A stretch of 64,000 bases of DNA from Lachnospiraceae bacterium (GTDB taxonomy: Bacteria > Bacillota > Clostridia > Lachnospirales > Lachnospiraceae): the NCBI GenBank assembly GCA_009911035.1, contig QXWO01000020.1, positions 25,387 through 89,386 on the forward strand, in the 5' to 3' direction. Both the position numbers and the translations under genes were made by a program. Of the stretch, positions 9,483 through 17,858 are shown piece after piece. Below the pieces are notes generated by a model that was given only the letters and a program-made list of their open reading frames with translations, ran no database searches and had not been told where the DNA came from. Numbering within the stretch: the stretch's first letter is position 1; each line of letters begins with the position of its first letter.

Positions 9483-11108
9483 ATGCTAAAAGTTTTTTTG
9501 GTGGAAGATGAGTTTGTGGTGCGGCAGGGAATTAAAAATAATATTGACTGGAAATCCCATGGATATGATTTTTGCGGTGAAGCAGCCGACGGGGAACTGG
9601 CTTTCCCAATGATCCAGAAGTTAAAGCCGGATATTGTAATTACAGATATCAGAATGCCTTTTATGGATGGACTGGTTTTAAGCAGATTAATCAAAAAGGA
9701 ACTCCCATGGGTGGAGATTATTATTTTATCTGGGTATGAAGAATTTGAATATGCGAAAGAAGGAATAAAAATTGGCATAGCCCAATATCTTTTAAAACCC
9801 ATTAACGGGGAAGAACTACTAAAAGAAGTGGATACGGTTTCTGAAAAAATAAGGGAAAGGCATAAAGAAAATGAAATAAGGGATAAATATATCAAAGAGA
9901 TGGAAGAAAACTTTCTTAAAGAGCAAAAGGATTTATTCCAGTATCTGGTAACAGGCTCAAAATCCGCAGCACAATTATTGGAAATGGCGGACAGGCTGGA
10001 TATTGATATTTCAGCCATGTGGTATAATATCGTTCTTATAAAAATACAGTCCACTTATCATGCTTATGAAGAATTTTCAAACAGTCTTATTGAAATAGAA
10101 GAAAAATTAAAAGAAATTGCAGATGAAGCCAGTTTATTAATGTTTGACAGAAATTTAGAAGGAAAAGCCCTTCTTTTTAAAGGAGACTCGAAAGAGGAAA
10201 TAATAAAAATTCAAAATGGTTATTTGGACAAAATAAAGGATATGCTGATGGAATATGAGAATGTCCGTTATTTCGGGGGAATAGGAATACCTGTAAACCG
10301 TTTAGGAGAGCTGACTGTTTCCTTTGAGAAAGCAAGCCATGCCTTTGCACACCGTTATCTTGTGAATGAAAGCCTTATTCTAAAAAGTGAAGAGATAGAG
10401 CAGGGTGTTTACATAGAAAAAGAGAAATTTAATATCAGTAATGTTAATCCCAAACATATAGACAGAAATAAAATACGAGAATTTCTGAAAGTAGGGGACA
10501 AAGAGGAGGTTATTTATTTCGTAGATGAGTTTTTTAAAGATTTAGGAACAAACGTTATGAAATCCAATATGTTCCGGCAATATATTATAATGGATGCTTA
10601 TTTTTGTGTTGCCGATTTTCTGGAAGACATTAAAATTTCCAGAGATGAAATTGAAACCTTTGATGCTGATTCCGGCATTTTGCAGAGTGAAAAAACTGCT
10701 GTGAACTATATTGTAAGAATTATCAAAAAGGCCTTAGAATTGAGAGAAAAGACGGCAAGCAACCGATATGGGGATATTGTAGGTGAAGTAATGGATTATA
10801 TTGAACAAAATTATGCGGATGAAGAATTATCCTTAAATCTTCTGGCGTCCCATGTAAATTTTTCTCCTAATCACTTAAGTATGATTTTCAGTCAGCAGAC
10901 GGGAAAGACACTTATTAAGTATCTTACAGACTTTCGCATGAATAAGGCGAAAGAACTGCTCCGCTGTACAGGGAAAAGAAGCAGTTCTATTGCTATGGAA
11001 GTAGGTTACAGGGATCCCCATTATTTTTCTTATCTGTTCAAAAAGACCCAGGGTATTACTCCAACACAGTACAGGGGAGGGAAGAATCTGGAATTGGGAG
11101 AAGAATAG
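9483..11108 (+). CDS. YesN-type response regulator (REC + AraC-family DNA-binding domain)
   Basis: A 541-residue two-component regulator. The N-terminal receiver domain has the phosphoacceptor Asp55 in IVITDIRMP. A long middle part of unknown fold links it to a C-terminal AraC/XylS double helix-turn-helix (LASHVNFSPNHLSMIFS and IAMEVGYRDPHYFSYLFKK). The sensor kinase gene begins at the very next base after its stop. Such YesN regulators usually activate an adjacent sugar transporter in response to an extracellular ligand. Here the transporter operon starts 1.6 kb downstream and has paired direct repeats in its control region. Confidence 0.92.
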   Translation: MLKVFLVEDEFVVRQGIKNNIDWKSHGYDFCGEAADGELAFPMIQKLKPDIVITDIRMPFMDGLVLSRLIKKELPWVEIIILSGYEEFEYAKEGIKIGIAQYLLKPINGEELLKEVDTVSEKIRERHKENEIRDKYIKEMEENFLKEQKDLFQYLVTGSKSAAQLLEMADRLDIDISAMWYNIVLIKIQSTYHAYEEFSNSLIEIEEKLKEIADEASLLMFDRNLEGKALLFKGDSKEEIIKIQNGYLDKIKDMLMEYENVRYFGGIGIPVNRLGELTVSFEKASHAFAHRYLVNESLILKSEEIEQGVYIEKEKFNISNVNPKHIDRNKIREFLKVGDKEEVIYFVDEFFKDLGTNVMKSNMFRQYIIMDAYFCVADFLEDIKISRDEIETFDADSGILQSEKTAVNYIVRIIKKALELREKTASNRYGDIVGEVMDYIEQNYADEELSLNLLASHVNFSPNHLSMIFSQQTGKTLIKYLTDFRMNKAKELLRCTGKRSSSIAMEVGYRDPHYFSYLFKKTQGITPTQYRGGKNLELGEE

Positions 11109-12557
11109 ATGAAAGATAAGATAAGGCAGTTATATAATAATTCTACACTTACTGCTAAAATCAGATATTCTTATCTGATTTTATTGGTACCCATCGCCCT
11201 GTTTGCGGCTGTATGTTTTTATAACATTTGGATTATAAACAGAAATTATGAAAATATGATTAATTCAACAGCAGTTGCCAGTGAATTCAGCCTTGATTTT
11301 AAAAAAGATTTTGATTATGAGACATATCTTTTGATTGTAGAGAATAAATCTATTGATGAATCAAAACTAGATGATATGTTAAATGAAGCAAGCCGGATCG
11401 TAAATGGGTTAGAAAAATTTACAGAGTCACAGGAAAATATGAACCGTTTGTTAAGTGTTAAAAAATATCTGAAAAATTTAGGTATTTATAAAGACAGAAT
11501 AGAAGAAAACCTTATGACGGGAAATAAATATGAGGAAAATATAGAAATTTGGGAAAATGACGTTCAAATAGTAACTTCCCTGATTCGGGAAACAATTTTC
11601 CAGTATATTTATTATGAGATCAGTGACATCCAGCAGCTCCGCATCCAGTACCGGAATTTTTATATGGTGCTGGTAAGGTTTTTGATCATTACCTTTTCAG
11701 GTATTCTGGTTTTGGTAGTTCTTCTTTCTTATTATATACCGCTTAGCATTACACGTCCCATAAGGAAGCTAAGTGAAGTGACGGACCAGGTGGCAAAGGG
11801 CAATCTTACCGTGCGTTCCGATGTAAAGACAGGCATGGAAGTCAGCATCTTAAGCAATTCCCTTAATACCATGATTGACAAAATCAATGAACTGCTTGAA
11901 CAGATTACAAAGGAACAGGTCAGGCTTAGAAAGGCGGAATTTGAACTTCTGCAGTCCCAGATTAACCCTCATTTTCTTTATAATACTTTGGATGCCATTA
12001 TATGGCTTGCAGAAGCTGGAGAACAGAAAAAAGTAGTCAGTATGGTGGGGAACCTTTCGGAATTTTTTAGGACTTCCTTAAATCAGGGCAAGGATATTAT
12101 TTCAATAAGGGAAGAATTACAGCACGTGCGGAGTTATCTGGAAATCCAGCAGGTAAGATACCAGGATATTCTGAAATATGAAATACAGGTACCGAAAGAA
12201 ATTAACAAATATATGATTCCAAAGATTACGATTCAGCCTCTTGTGGAAAATGCCCTTTATCATGGAATTAAAAATAAAAGAGGGCCCGGAAGAATAACTG
12301 TGGGGGCAAAGAGAGAGGAAGAATATTTTGTAATTTTTATTGAAGATAATGGAATTGGCATAAATAAAGAGCGCCTTGAACAGGTCAGAAACAAAATTTT
12401 ATATAAAACATCTGCGGAAAATGATATTTACGGGCTATATAATGTAAATGAGAGAATCAGGTTGAATTTTGGTGAAAAATACGGAATTTCAATTGAAAGT
12501 ATTTATGGAGAAAAGACAACTGTAAGTATCATACTTCCCTATACAAGAGAAGGATAA
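11109..12557 (+). CDS. LytS/YesM-type sensor histidine kinase
   Basis: A 482-residue membrane kinase. It has a first membrane segment at about residues 20-42, an extracellular helical region of roughly 140 residues, a second segment at about 190-210, a HAMP linker (SITRPIRKLSEVTDQVAKG) and the His_kinase domain with phosphorylated His288 in QINPHFLYNTLD. The ATP-binding domain shows VENALYHGI and EDNGIGI. It starts immediately after the response regulator stop, so they form a cognate pair. No ligand-binding fold is obvious in the extracellular part, so it may sense through a binding-protein partner. Confidence 0.92.
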   Translation: MKDKIRQLYNNSTLTAKIRYSYLILLVPIALFAAVCFYNIWIINRNYENMINSTAVASEFSLDFKKDFDYETYLLIVENKSIDESKLDDMLNEASRIVNGLEKFTESQENMNRLLSVKKYLKNLGIYKDRIEENLMTGNKYEENIEIWENDVQIVTSLIRETIFQYIYYEISDIQQLRIQYRNFYMVLVRFLIITFSGILVLVVLLSYYIPLSITRPIRKLSEVTDQVAKGNLTVRSDVKTGMEVSILSNSLNTMIDKINELLEQITKEQVRLRKAEFELLQSQINPHFLYNTLDAIIWLAEAGEQKKVVSMVGNLSEFFRTSLNQGKDIISIREELQHVRSYLEIQQVRYQDILKYEIQVPKEINKYMIPKITIQPLVENALYHGIKNKRGPGRITVGAKREEEYFVIFIEDNGIGINKERLEQVRNKILYKTSAENDIYGLYNVNERIRLNFGEKYGISIESIYGEKTTVSIILPYTREG

Positions 12558-12564
12558 AATTAAT

Positions 12565-12602
12565 TTCATAAAAAAATCAACCGCATTCATAAAAAAATCA
12601 AC
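12565..12602 (+). promoter_or_regulatory. Two 17-bp direct repeats with 21-bp period upstream of the sugar transporter
   Basis: TTCATAAAAAAATCAAC occurs identically at 12565-12581 and 12586-12602, exactly 21 bp (two helical turns) apart. A weaker third match (TTTTTTCATACAAAT) follows at about 12605. Identical tandem half-sites two turns apart just upstream of a promoter are typical of AraC-type activators, matching the YesN regulator encoded nearby. Confidence 0.65.
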
Positions 12603-12633
12603 TATTTTTTCATACAAATAAAAATATTAACTT

Positions 12634-12662
12634 TTGTAAAGTTAATGTGAATGGATTAATAG
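12634..12662 (+). promoter_or_regulatory. Candidate sigma-A promoter of the sugar ABC operon
   Basis: TTGTAA at 12634-12639 and TAATAG at 12657-12662 are separated by 17 bp, about 30 bp after the direct repeats. The imperfect elements would suit an activator-dependent promoter. Confidence 0.5.
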
Positions 12663-12738
12663 ATAAATGCACTGTAAGATAAATTTATAAAAGGAAGGAG
12701 TATTTCCTTTAAAAAATTATTTTATGGGAGGATTCATT

Positions 12739-13818
12739 ATGAAGAAGAAAGTTTTAGCAGCCATTATGGCAGCGACAATGGTACTTGGACTGGCAGCATG
12801 TGGCTCCAAAGAAGCAGCAGCGCCTGCGGAAGCTCCGAAAGAGGAAGCAGCAGCACCTGCACAGGAAGAAGAAGCACCTGCAGAAGCAGAGGAGGAGGCA
12901 GCGCCGGAAGAAGAAGCAGCGCCTGCAGAAGGTTCAGGAGAACTGATTAAAGTCGGCATCATCAACAACGATCCGAACGAGTCTGGATACCGTACAGCAA
13001 ATGATAAAGATTTGAAAGCAATGTTTACAGAGGAAAACGGATACGAAGCATCTTTCGCTTACAGTAACAAGAATGATGAGCAGATTTCATCAGCACAGAA
13101 ATTCATTCAGGACGGCGTTGATTATCTTCTTATTTCCGCAGCAGATACTGCAGGATGGGATTCTGTTTTAACAGATGCACAGAACGAAGGAATCAGGGTG
13201 ATTTTGTTTGACCGTGTAATCGATGCTGATGAAAGCCTTTACGAGGCATCTATCGTTTCCGATATGGCAAAAGAAGGCGAAACAGCAGTTGAATGGTTAA
13301 AGGGACAGGGTCTTAGCGAGTATAACATTATCCATCTTCAGGGTGTTATGGGTTCTGCAGCACAGAAAGGACGCAGCGGCGCTCTTGATGCAGCAGTTGA
13401 ATCCGAGGGATGGAAACTTGTTACCCAGCAGACAGCAGAGTGGAATGCTGAAAAGGCACAGCAGATTGTTCAGTCCGTTATTGATTCAGGAGAATCTTTC
13501 AACGTAATTTATGCAGAGAACGATGACATGGCCAAAGGTGCAGTGGCAGCTCTTGACAAAGCAAATATTTCCCACGGCGTAGGTAAAGATGTTGTTATTA
13601 TGGGATTTGACTGCAATAAGTGGGCATTGGAAGAACTGCTTAAGCAGAATTGGAATTACGATGGACAGTGTAATCCTTTCCAGTCTTCTTACATTGATGA
13701 AATCATCAAGACAATCCAGGGCGGCGGATCACCTGCACAGAAGACCATCATTATGGATGAAAAGGGATTTGATGCAACAGAAATTACTCAGGAAGATGTA
13801 GACAATTTCGGCATCTAA
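12739..13818 (+). CDS. Sugar-binding lipoprotein of ABC transporter (YtfQ-like)
   Basis: A 359-residue lipoprotein. The chosen ATG is preceded by GGGAGGA six bases upstream; an in-frame ATG 15 bases earlier overlaps that site and is unlikely. The signal peptide ends at LAACGS (Cys21). Residues about 23-65 are an Ala/Glu/Pro-rich flexible tether, followed by a Peripla_BP_4 sugar-binding domain (VGIINNDPNESGYRTAND, then VDYLLISAADTAGWDSV). The gene order binding protein-ATPase-permease-permease matches the E. coli YtfQ-YtfR-YtfT-YjfF furanose importer, and the closest sequence feel is YtfQ. Position beside araABD suggests L-arabinose, possibly its furanose form or arabinose oligomers; that is inference. 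Confidence 0.88.
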   Translation: MKKKVLAAIMAATMVLGLAACGSKEAAAPAEAPKEEAAAPAQEEEAPAEAEEEAAPEEEAAPAEGSGELIKVGIINNDPNESGYRTANDKDLKAMFTEENGYEASFAYSNKNDEQISSAQKFIQDGVDYLLISAADTAGWDSVLTDAQNEGIRVILFDRVIDADESLYEASIVSDMAKEGETAVEWLKGQGLSEYNIIHLQGVMGSAAQKGRSGALDAAVESEGWKLVTQQTAEWNAEKAQQIVQSVIDSGESFNVIYAENDDMAKGAVAALDKANISHGVGKDVVIMGFDCNKWALEELLKQNWNYDGQCNPFQSSYIDEIIKTIQGGGSPAQKTIIMDEKGFDATEITQEDVDNFGI

Positions 13819-13857
13819 TTAAAGAACATAATATGAAATTTTAGTTTTCAAATCATA

Positions 13858-13916
13858 AATAAAAAGCGCGGCGCAGCGGAAATAAAAATCGTACGTTTGC
13901 TCCGCGCTTATTTTCT
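13858..13916 (+). terminator. Hairpin between binding-protein and ATPase genes (partial terminator)
   Basis: AAGCGCGG (13864-13871) pairs with CCGCGCTT (13902-13909) and is followed by ATTTTCT. It sits between the highly expressed binding-protein gene and the ATPase gene, where partial termination or 3'-end protection commonly gives excess binding protein. Confidence 0.6.
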
Positions 13917-13936
13917 AAAAAGGGGTGAATGAACTG

Positions 13937-15457
13937 GTGAAAGACAAAATTGTATTGGAAATGAAAAATATTCACAAGAACTTTCCCGGAGTGCGTGCCT
14001 TACAGGGAGTGAATTTTACATTGTGTGAAGGAGAAATTCATGCACTTATGGGTGAAAATGGCGCCGGAAAATCTACTTTGATTAAAGTTTTAACTGGGGT
14101 CTACGGAAAAGATGAAGGCCAGATTTTCATTAAAGGAAATGATAAAGCAGCAGTTATACATTCTCCGCAGGATGCACAAAGGTATGGAATCAGCACAGTA
14201 TATCAGGAAATAACCCTGTGTCCCAATCTTTCCGTAGCTGAAAATATGTACATAGGGCGGACAGCCGGCATATATCAAAATTGGAAAAAGATGAATGAAG
14301 ATGCAGATAAAATACTCCAGTCTCTCGATATTCCTGCAAAGGCAACCCAGCAGCTTGCAAGCTGTTCTATTGCAGTCCAGCAGATGGTTGCCATTGCCCG
14401 TGCAGTTGATATGGAATGTAAGGTACTGATTCTGGATGAACCTACTTCATCATTAGATGAGCAGGAGGTTGAGAAACTCTTTGGACTGATGCGGGATTTG
14501 AAAGCAAGAGGCGTTGGAATTATTTTTGTTACCCATTTTCTGGATCAGGTATATGAGGTATGCGACAGAATTACCGTTCTGCGGGATGGAAAACTGGTCG
14601 GTTCCTATGATATCAAAGATCTTCCCCGTGTCCAGCTCGTTTCAAAAATGCTTGGAAAAGATTTGGATGATATGTCGGATATTAAAGGAGAACATTCAGC
14701 CTACAACAAGAAAGATGCTTCTGAACATGTATTTGAAGCTGAGCAGCTTGTAAGCGATGCGGGAATCAAGCCTTTTGATTTTTATATAAATAAGGGTGAG
14801 GTAAATGGTTTTACAGGTTTGTTAGGTTCTGGAAGAAGTGAATGTGTCCGTGCAATTTTTGGCGCAGACAGAGTTCTTGGCGGAACAGTAAAAAAGAATG
14901 GAAAAGCTGTTAAAATATCCAAACCCATTGATGCTATGAGAAACGGCATCGCTTATCTGCCTGAAGACAGAAAAGTAGATGGTATTGTGGGAGAATTATC
15001 AGTCCGTGAAAACATCATACTTGCCTTACAGGTATTGAAAGGATTTTTTAAGCCTTTTTCAAAAGCGGAGGCCAATAAGTTTGCAGATGAATACATAAAA
15101 TTATTGGGAATTAAAACAGCTTCTGCTGACACACCAATTAAGTCTCTTTCAGGAGGAAACCAGCAGAAGGCAATTTTAGCCCGGTGGCTGATCACTAATC
15201 CGGAATATCTGATTCTGGATGAGCCTACCCGGGGTATTGATGTAGGAACAAAAATTGATATACAGAAACTGGTGCTTAAGCTTGCTTCGGAAGGTATGAG
15301 CGTTACCTTTATTTCGTCGGAAACAGATGAAATGCTCCGTACCTGTTCCCGTCTTGTTGTCATGAGGGACCGCAAAGTAGTAGGTGAGCTTTCAGGCAAA
15401 GAACTGACTCAGAGTATGATTATGAGTACGATTGCCGGAGGTGAAAGAAAAGAATGA
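13937..15457 (+). CDS. Sugar ABC transporter ATP-binding protein (YtfR/RbsA-like, two ABC domains)
   Basis: A roughly 506-residue protein with two fused ABC ATPase domains, as in carbohydrate-uptake class 2 importers. The first has Walker A GENGAGKST at residues 39-47 and Walker B LILDEPTSS. The second has a degenerate Walker A (GLLGSGRSEC, Lys replaced by Arg), a good signature LSGGNQQK and Walker B LILDEPTRG; this asymmetry is normal in the RbsA group. The first LSGGQ-like motif is also degenerate (ASCSIAVQQ). I prefer GTG at 13937, eight bases after GGGGTGA, over the in-frame GTG at 13925 that overlaps that site. It overlaps the first permease gene by four bases. Confidence 0.92.
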   Translation: MKDKIVLEMKNIHKNFPGVRALQGVNFTLCEGEIHALMGENGAGKSTLIKVLTGVYGKDEGQIFIKGNDKAAVIHSPQDAQRYGISTVYQEITLCPNLSVAENMYIGRTAGIYQNWKKMNEDADKILQSLDIPAKATQQLASCSIAVQQMVAIARAVDMECKVLILDEPTSSLDEQEVEKLFGLMRDLKARGVGIIFVTHFLDQVYEVCDRITVLRDGKLVGSYDIKDLPRVQLVSKMLGKDLDDMSDIKGEHSAYNKKDASEHVFEAEQLVSDAGIKPFDFYINKGEVNGFTGLLGSGRSECVRAIFGADRVLGGTVKKNGKAVKISKPIDAMRNGIAYLPEDRKVDGIVGELSVRENIILALQVLKGFFKPFSKAEANKFADEYIKLLGIKTASADTPIKSLSGGNQQKAILARWLITNPEYLILDEPTRGIDVGTKIDIQKLVLKLASEGMSVTFISSETDEMLRTCSRLVVMRDRKVVGELSGKELTQSMIMSTIAGGERKE

Positions 15458-16554
15458 AAAGCGAAAATATGAAAAAATCAGGGGTAATGGTATTTTTAAA
15501 AAAACTGGTAAGGCAGCAGATATTTATCCCCATAGCTGCGTTGTTGCTGCTTGCAGTTTTTAATTTAATTAATGATCCTTCTTTTTATAAAATTACATAT
15601 GGATACAATAGTGCAGGGGATCCGGTTCTATCGGGGTATCTTATGACAATACTCGATTATGGATCAGAGCTTGCTATTCTTGCCATTGGCATGACGCTTG
15701 TTACGGCTGCAACAGGGGGACAGGATATCAGTGTGGGCGCTACAATAGCAATTAGCGGAAGTGTGATACTACGGATTCTGTGCGGTACCAATTCCAGACC
15801 CGAAACTCTCCAGGCTCCCATATTAGTTGCATTTTTGGTAAGCTGTGTGGTTGCGATGATCTTTGGTGCCTTTAATGGTGCTCTGGTGGCGTATTTTAAG
15901 ATTCAGCCTATGGTAGCAACACTTATTTTGTTTACGGCAGGACGTTCAATTGCTGCATGGATCAACAATAATGAGCTTCCAATTATCAGTGATCCGGTAT
16001 TTAGCTATTTTGGAGGATTTATTCCCGGCATACCTATTCCAACTCCATTTTTTATTGCAGCAGCTTGTATGATAGTTACCGGACTTGTTCTTAAATTTAC
16101 AACTCTGGGTCTTTATACACAATCTGTGGGCATTAATGAAAGTTCATCGAGATTAAATGGTTTAAATCCTGCATTTATTAAATTTTTGACATTTGTGATT
16201 TTAGGGCTTTGTGTCGCAGTAGCCGGATTGATTAAAGTCAGCCGTCTGTCTTCCATCAACTATTCTGTTATCGCAAAGGATATTGAAATGGATGCCATTC
16301 TTGCGGTTGCACTTGGTGGAAATGCATTAAGCGGTGGAAAATTTAATATGACGGCTTCCATCCTTGGAGCTTATGTAATTCAATTCCTTACAACAACGCT
16401 TTATAAATTAAACGTCCAGTCGGATGCTCTTCCAGCTTATAAAGCAGTAGTGGTTATAGTTCTGGTGGTATTAAGCGCTCCGATAGTGAGAGAAAAACTT
16501 TCCGCCTTTTTCAAAAAGATAAATTCAAAACAACGTTTTAAGGAGGTAGGTTGA
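15454..16554 (+). CDS. Sugar ABC transporter permease (YtfT-like)
   Basis: A 366-residue membrane protein of the BPD_transp_2 (ribose/galactofuranose permease) family with about 9-10 hydrophobic segments. Family signatures include ATGGQDISVGATIAISG and the ABC-coupling region VALGGNALSGGKFN near the C-terminus. Its start overlaps the ATPase stop (ATGA) and it is followed one base later by the second permease. The two permeases should form a heterodimeric channel. Confidence 0.92.
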   Translation: MKSENMKKSGVMVFLKKLVRQQIFIPIAALLLLAVFNLINDPSFYKITYGYNSAGDPVLSGYLMTILDYGSELAILAIGMTLVTAATGGQDISVGATIAISGSVILRILCGTNSRPETLQAPILVAFLVSCVVAMIFGAFNGALVAYFKIQPMVATLILFTAGRSIAAWINNNELPIISDPVFSYFGGFIPGIPIPTPFFIAAACMIVTGLVLKFTTLGLYTQSVGINESSSRLNGLNPAFIKFLTFVILGLCVAVAGLIKVSRLSSINYSVIAKDIEMDAILAVALGGNALSGGKFNMTASILGAYVIQFLTTTLYKLNVQSDALPAYKAVVVIVLVVLSAPIVREKLSAFFKKINSKQRFKEVG

Positions 16555-16555
16555 T

Positions 16556-17605
16556 ATGTCATCAAATAAAAAAGTGCCTGCATCTGAAAGCGGATTGCAG
16601 AATAAATTTAGAAATATTACGGATACAAACCTGCTGCTTTTGATAACAATAGTGGTTTTCTTTGTTATGTATATTGGTGCAATTATTTTTCAGGGAAAAG
16701 GGTTTTTAAAACCTCAGACATTTTTTAACATTTTAAATTCAAATGCTGCCCTTATCATTGCTGCCTGCGGCATGAGTATTGTAATGATTACTGGAGGAAT
16801 AGATATCTCGGTAGGCGGCGTTGCTGCTTTGGTCAGCATGTGCTGTGCCGTTTATCTTGATTTTCATGACGGAAATGTTTTTGTGTCAATTCTGATTGCA
16901 CTTGCTATCGGTCTTGGATACGGAATTGTACAGGGATTTCTGGTTGCATACCTGGATATCCAGCCCTTTATTGTCAGTCTTGCCGGAATGTTTTTTGCAC
17001 GGGGCATGACGACAATTGTCAATACAAATCCTTTTAATGTACAGAATGAATCCTTTGTGTCATTAAAGGAGACGCGTATTACCGTTCCTGGTTTAGGATC
17101 GGTCAATAAACTAGGGAAATACGTTCCTGCATATATTGAGATCGGTGTGGTTGTAGCTCTCCTTACGGTTATTATTCTTTTTTGCGTACTTAGATGGACA
17201 AAGCTGGGGCGGGGATTTTATGCGGTAGGCGGCAACAGCCAGAGTGCCCTTATGCTGGGAATCAATGTAAAAAGGACAAAATTTATTTCACATTTACTTT
17301 GCGGGCTTTTGGCAGGCATCGGAGGATTTGTCTATTTCATGCATGTAGGTTCCGGTTCCGCTTCCCATGCAAGCGGCATGGAAATGAATGCCATAGCATC
17401 CTCCATTATAGGGGGAACCATGCTTACAGGAGGCGTGGGAAATATTATTGGAACTTTATTTGGTGTGCTTTCCTTAAATACGATACAGAATATTGTTTCA
17501 TCTGCCGGATATGATGATGCATGGTGGACAGGGATTACCATTGCAGCAATGCTGTGTCTGTTCCTGATAGTCCAGAGTATTGTCATGGCACGTAAAAAGA
17601 AATAG
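16556..17605 (+). CDS. Sugar ABC transporter permease (YjfF-like)
   Basis: A 349-residue second permease of the same family. ITGGIDISVGGVAAL aligns with the corresponding segment of the first permease, and IIGGTMLTGGVGN is the coupling motif. About 8-10 membrane segments are visible. AAGGAGG within the end of the previous gene serves as the ribosome site. Last gene of the transporter operon; a terminator follows. Confidence 0.92.
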   Translation: MSSNKKVPASESGLQNKFRNITDTNLLLLITIVVFFVMYIGAIIFQGKGFLKPQTFFNILNSNAALIIAACGMSIVMITGGIDISVGGVAALVSMCCAVYLDFHDGNVFVSILIALAIGLGYGIVQGFLVAYLDIQPFIVSLAGMFFARGMTTIVNTNPFNVQNESFVSLKETRITVPGLGSVNKLGKYVPAYIEIGVVVALLTVIILFCVLRWTKLGRGFYAVGGNSQSALMLGINVKRTKFISHLLCGLLAGIGGFVYFMHVGSGSASHASGMEMNAIASSIIGGTMLTGGVGNIIGTLFGVLSLNTIQNIVSSAGYDDAWWTGITIAAMLCLFLIVQSIVMARKKK

Positions 17606-17642
17606 ATGAGAAAAAGCTGTTAACGGGAATATACAGGTTTAG

Positions 17643-17676
17643 AAAGACGGCGGTTTTTAGACCAGCCGTCTTTTTA
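17643..17676 (+). terminator. Terminator of the sugar ABC operon
   Basis: AAAGACGGC (17643-17651) pairs with GCCGTCTTT (17665-17673), followed by TTATT. Confidence 0.88.
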
Positions 17677-17767
17677 TTACAATAAGCTGTCACGCGAAGA
17701 GTGGCAGCGTTTGTTACAATAAGCTGTCTCACAAAGAGTGGCAGCGTTTGTTATAATAAACTGTCCC
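17677..17767 (+). repeat. Tandem 37-bp repeat, 2.5 copies, each with an internal palindrome
   Basis: Copies begin at 17677, 17714 and 17751 (partial, ending about 17767). Both full copies share TTACAATAAGCTGTC and AGAGTGGCAGCGTTTG and differ mainly in the 6 bases between. In copy one GCTGTCAC pairs with GTGGCAGC (one G-T pair), so each copy can form a hairpin. They lie between the ABC terminator and the promoter of the next gene. Confidence 0.8.
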
Positions 17768-17796
17768 AAAGTTTACAAAGGTTCGTCCCGGAATTG

Positions 17797-17825
17797 TTGA
17801 CTGACAGATTTAAATATCTTATAGT
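17797..17825 (+). promoter_or_regulatory. Sigma-A promoter of the second sugar-binding lipoprotein
   Basis: TTGACT (17797-17802), 17-bp spacer, TATAGT (17820-17825), close to consensus and 34 bp before the start codon. Confidence 0.7.
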
Positions 17826-17858
17826 ATATAAAAGTCAGCAAGTCGGAGGGAGAAAAAA

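Noticed and set aside
12717-12968. Ala/Ser-rich minus-strand frame over the binding-protein start
   Set aside because: Produced by the repetitive Ala/Glu/Pro tether codons read backwards.
17677-17767. Tandem repeats considered as a CRISPR array
   Set aside because: Units are contiguous with no unique spacers and no cas genes are nearby.
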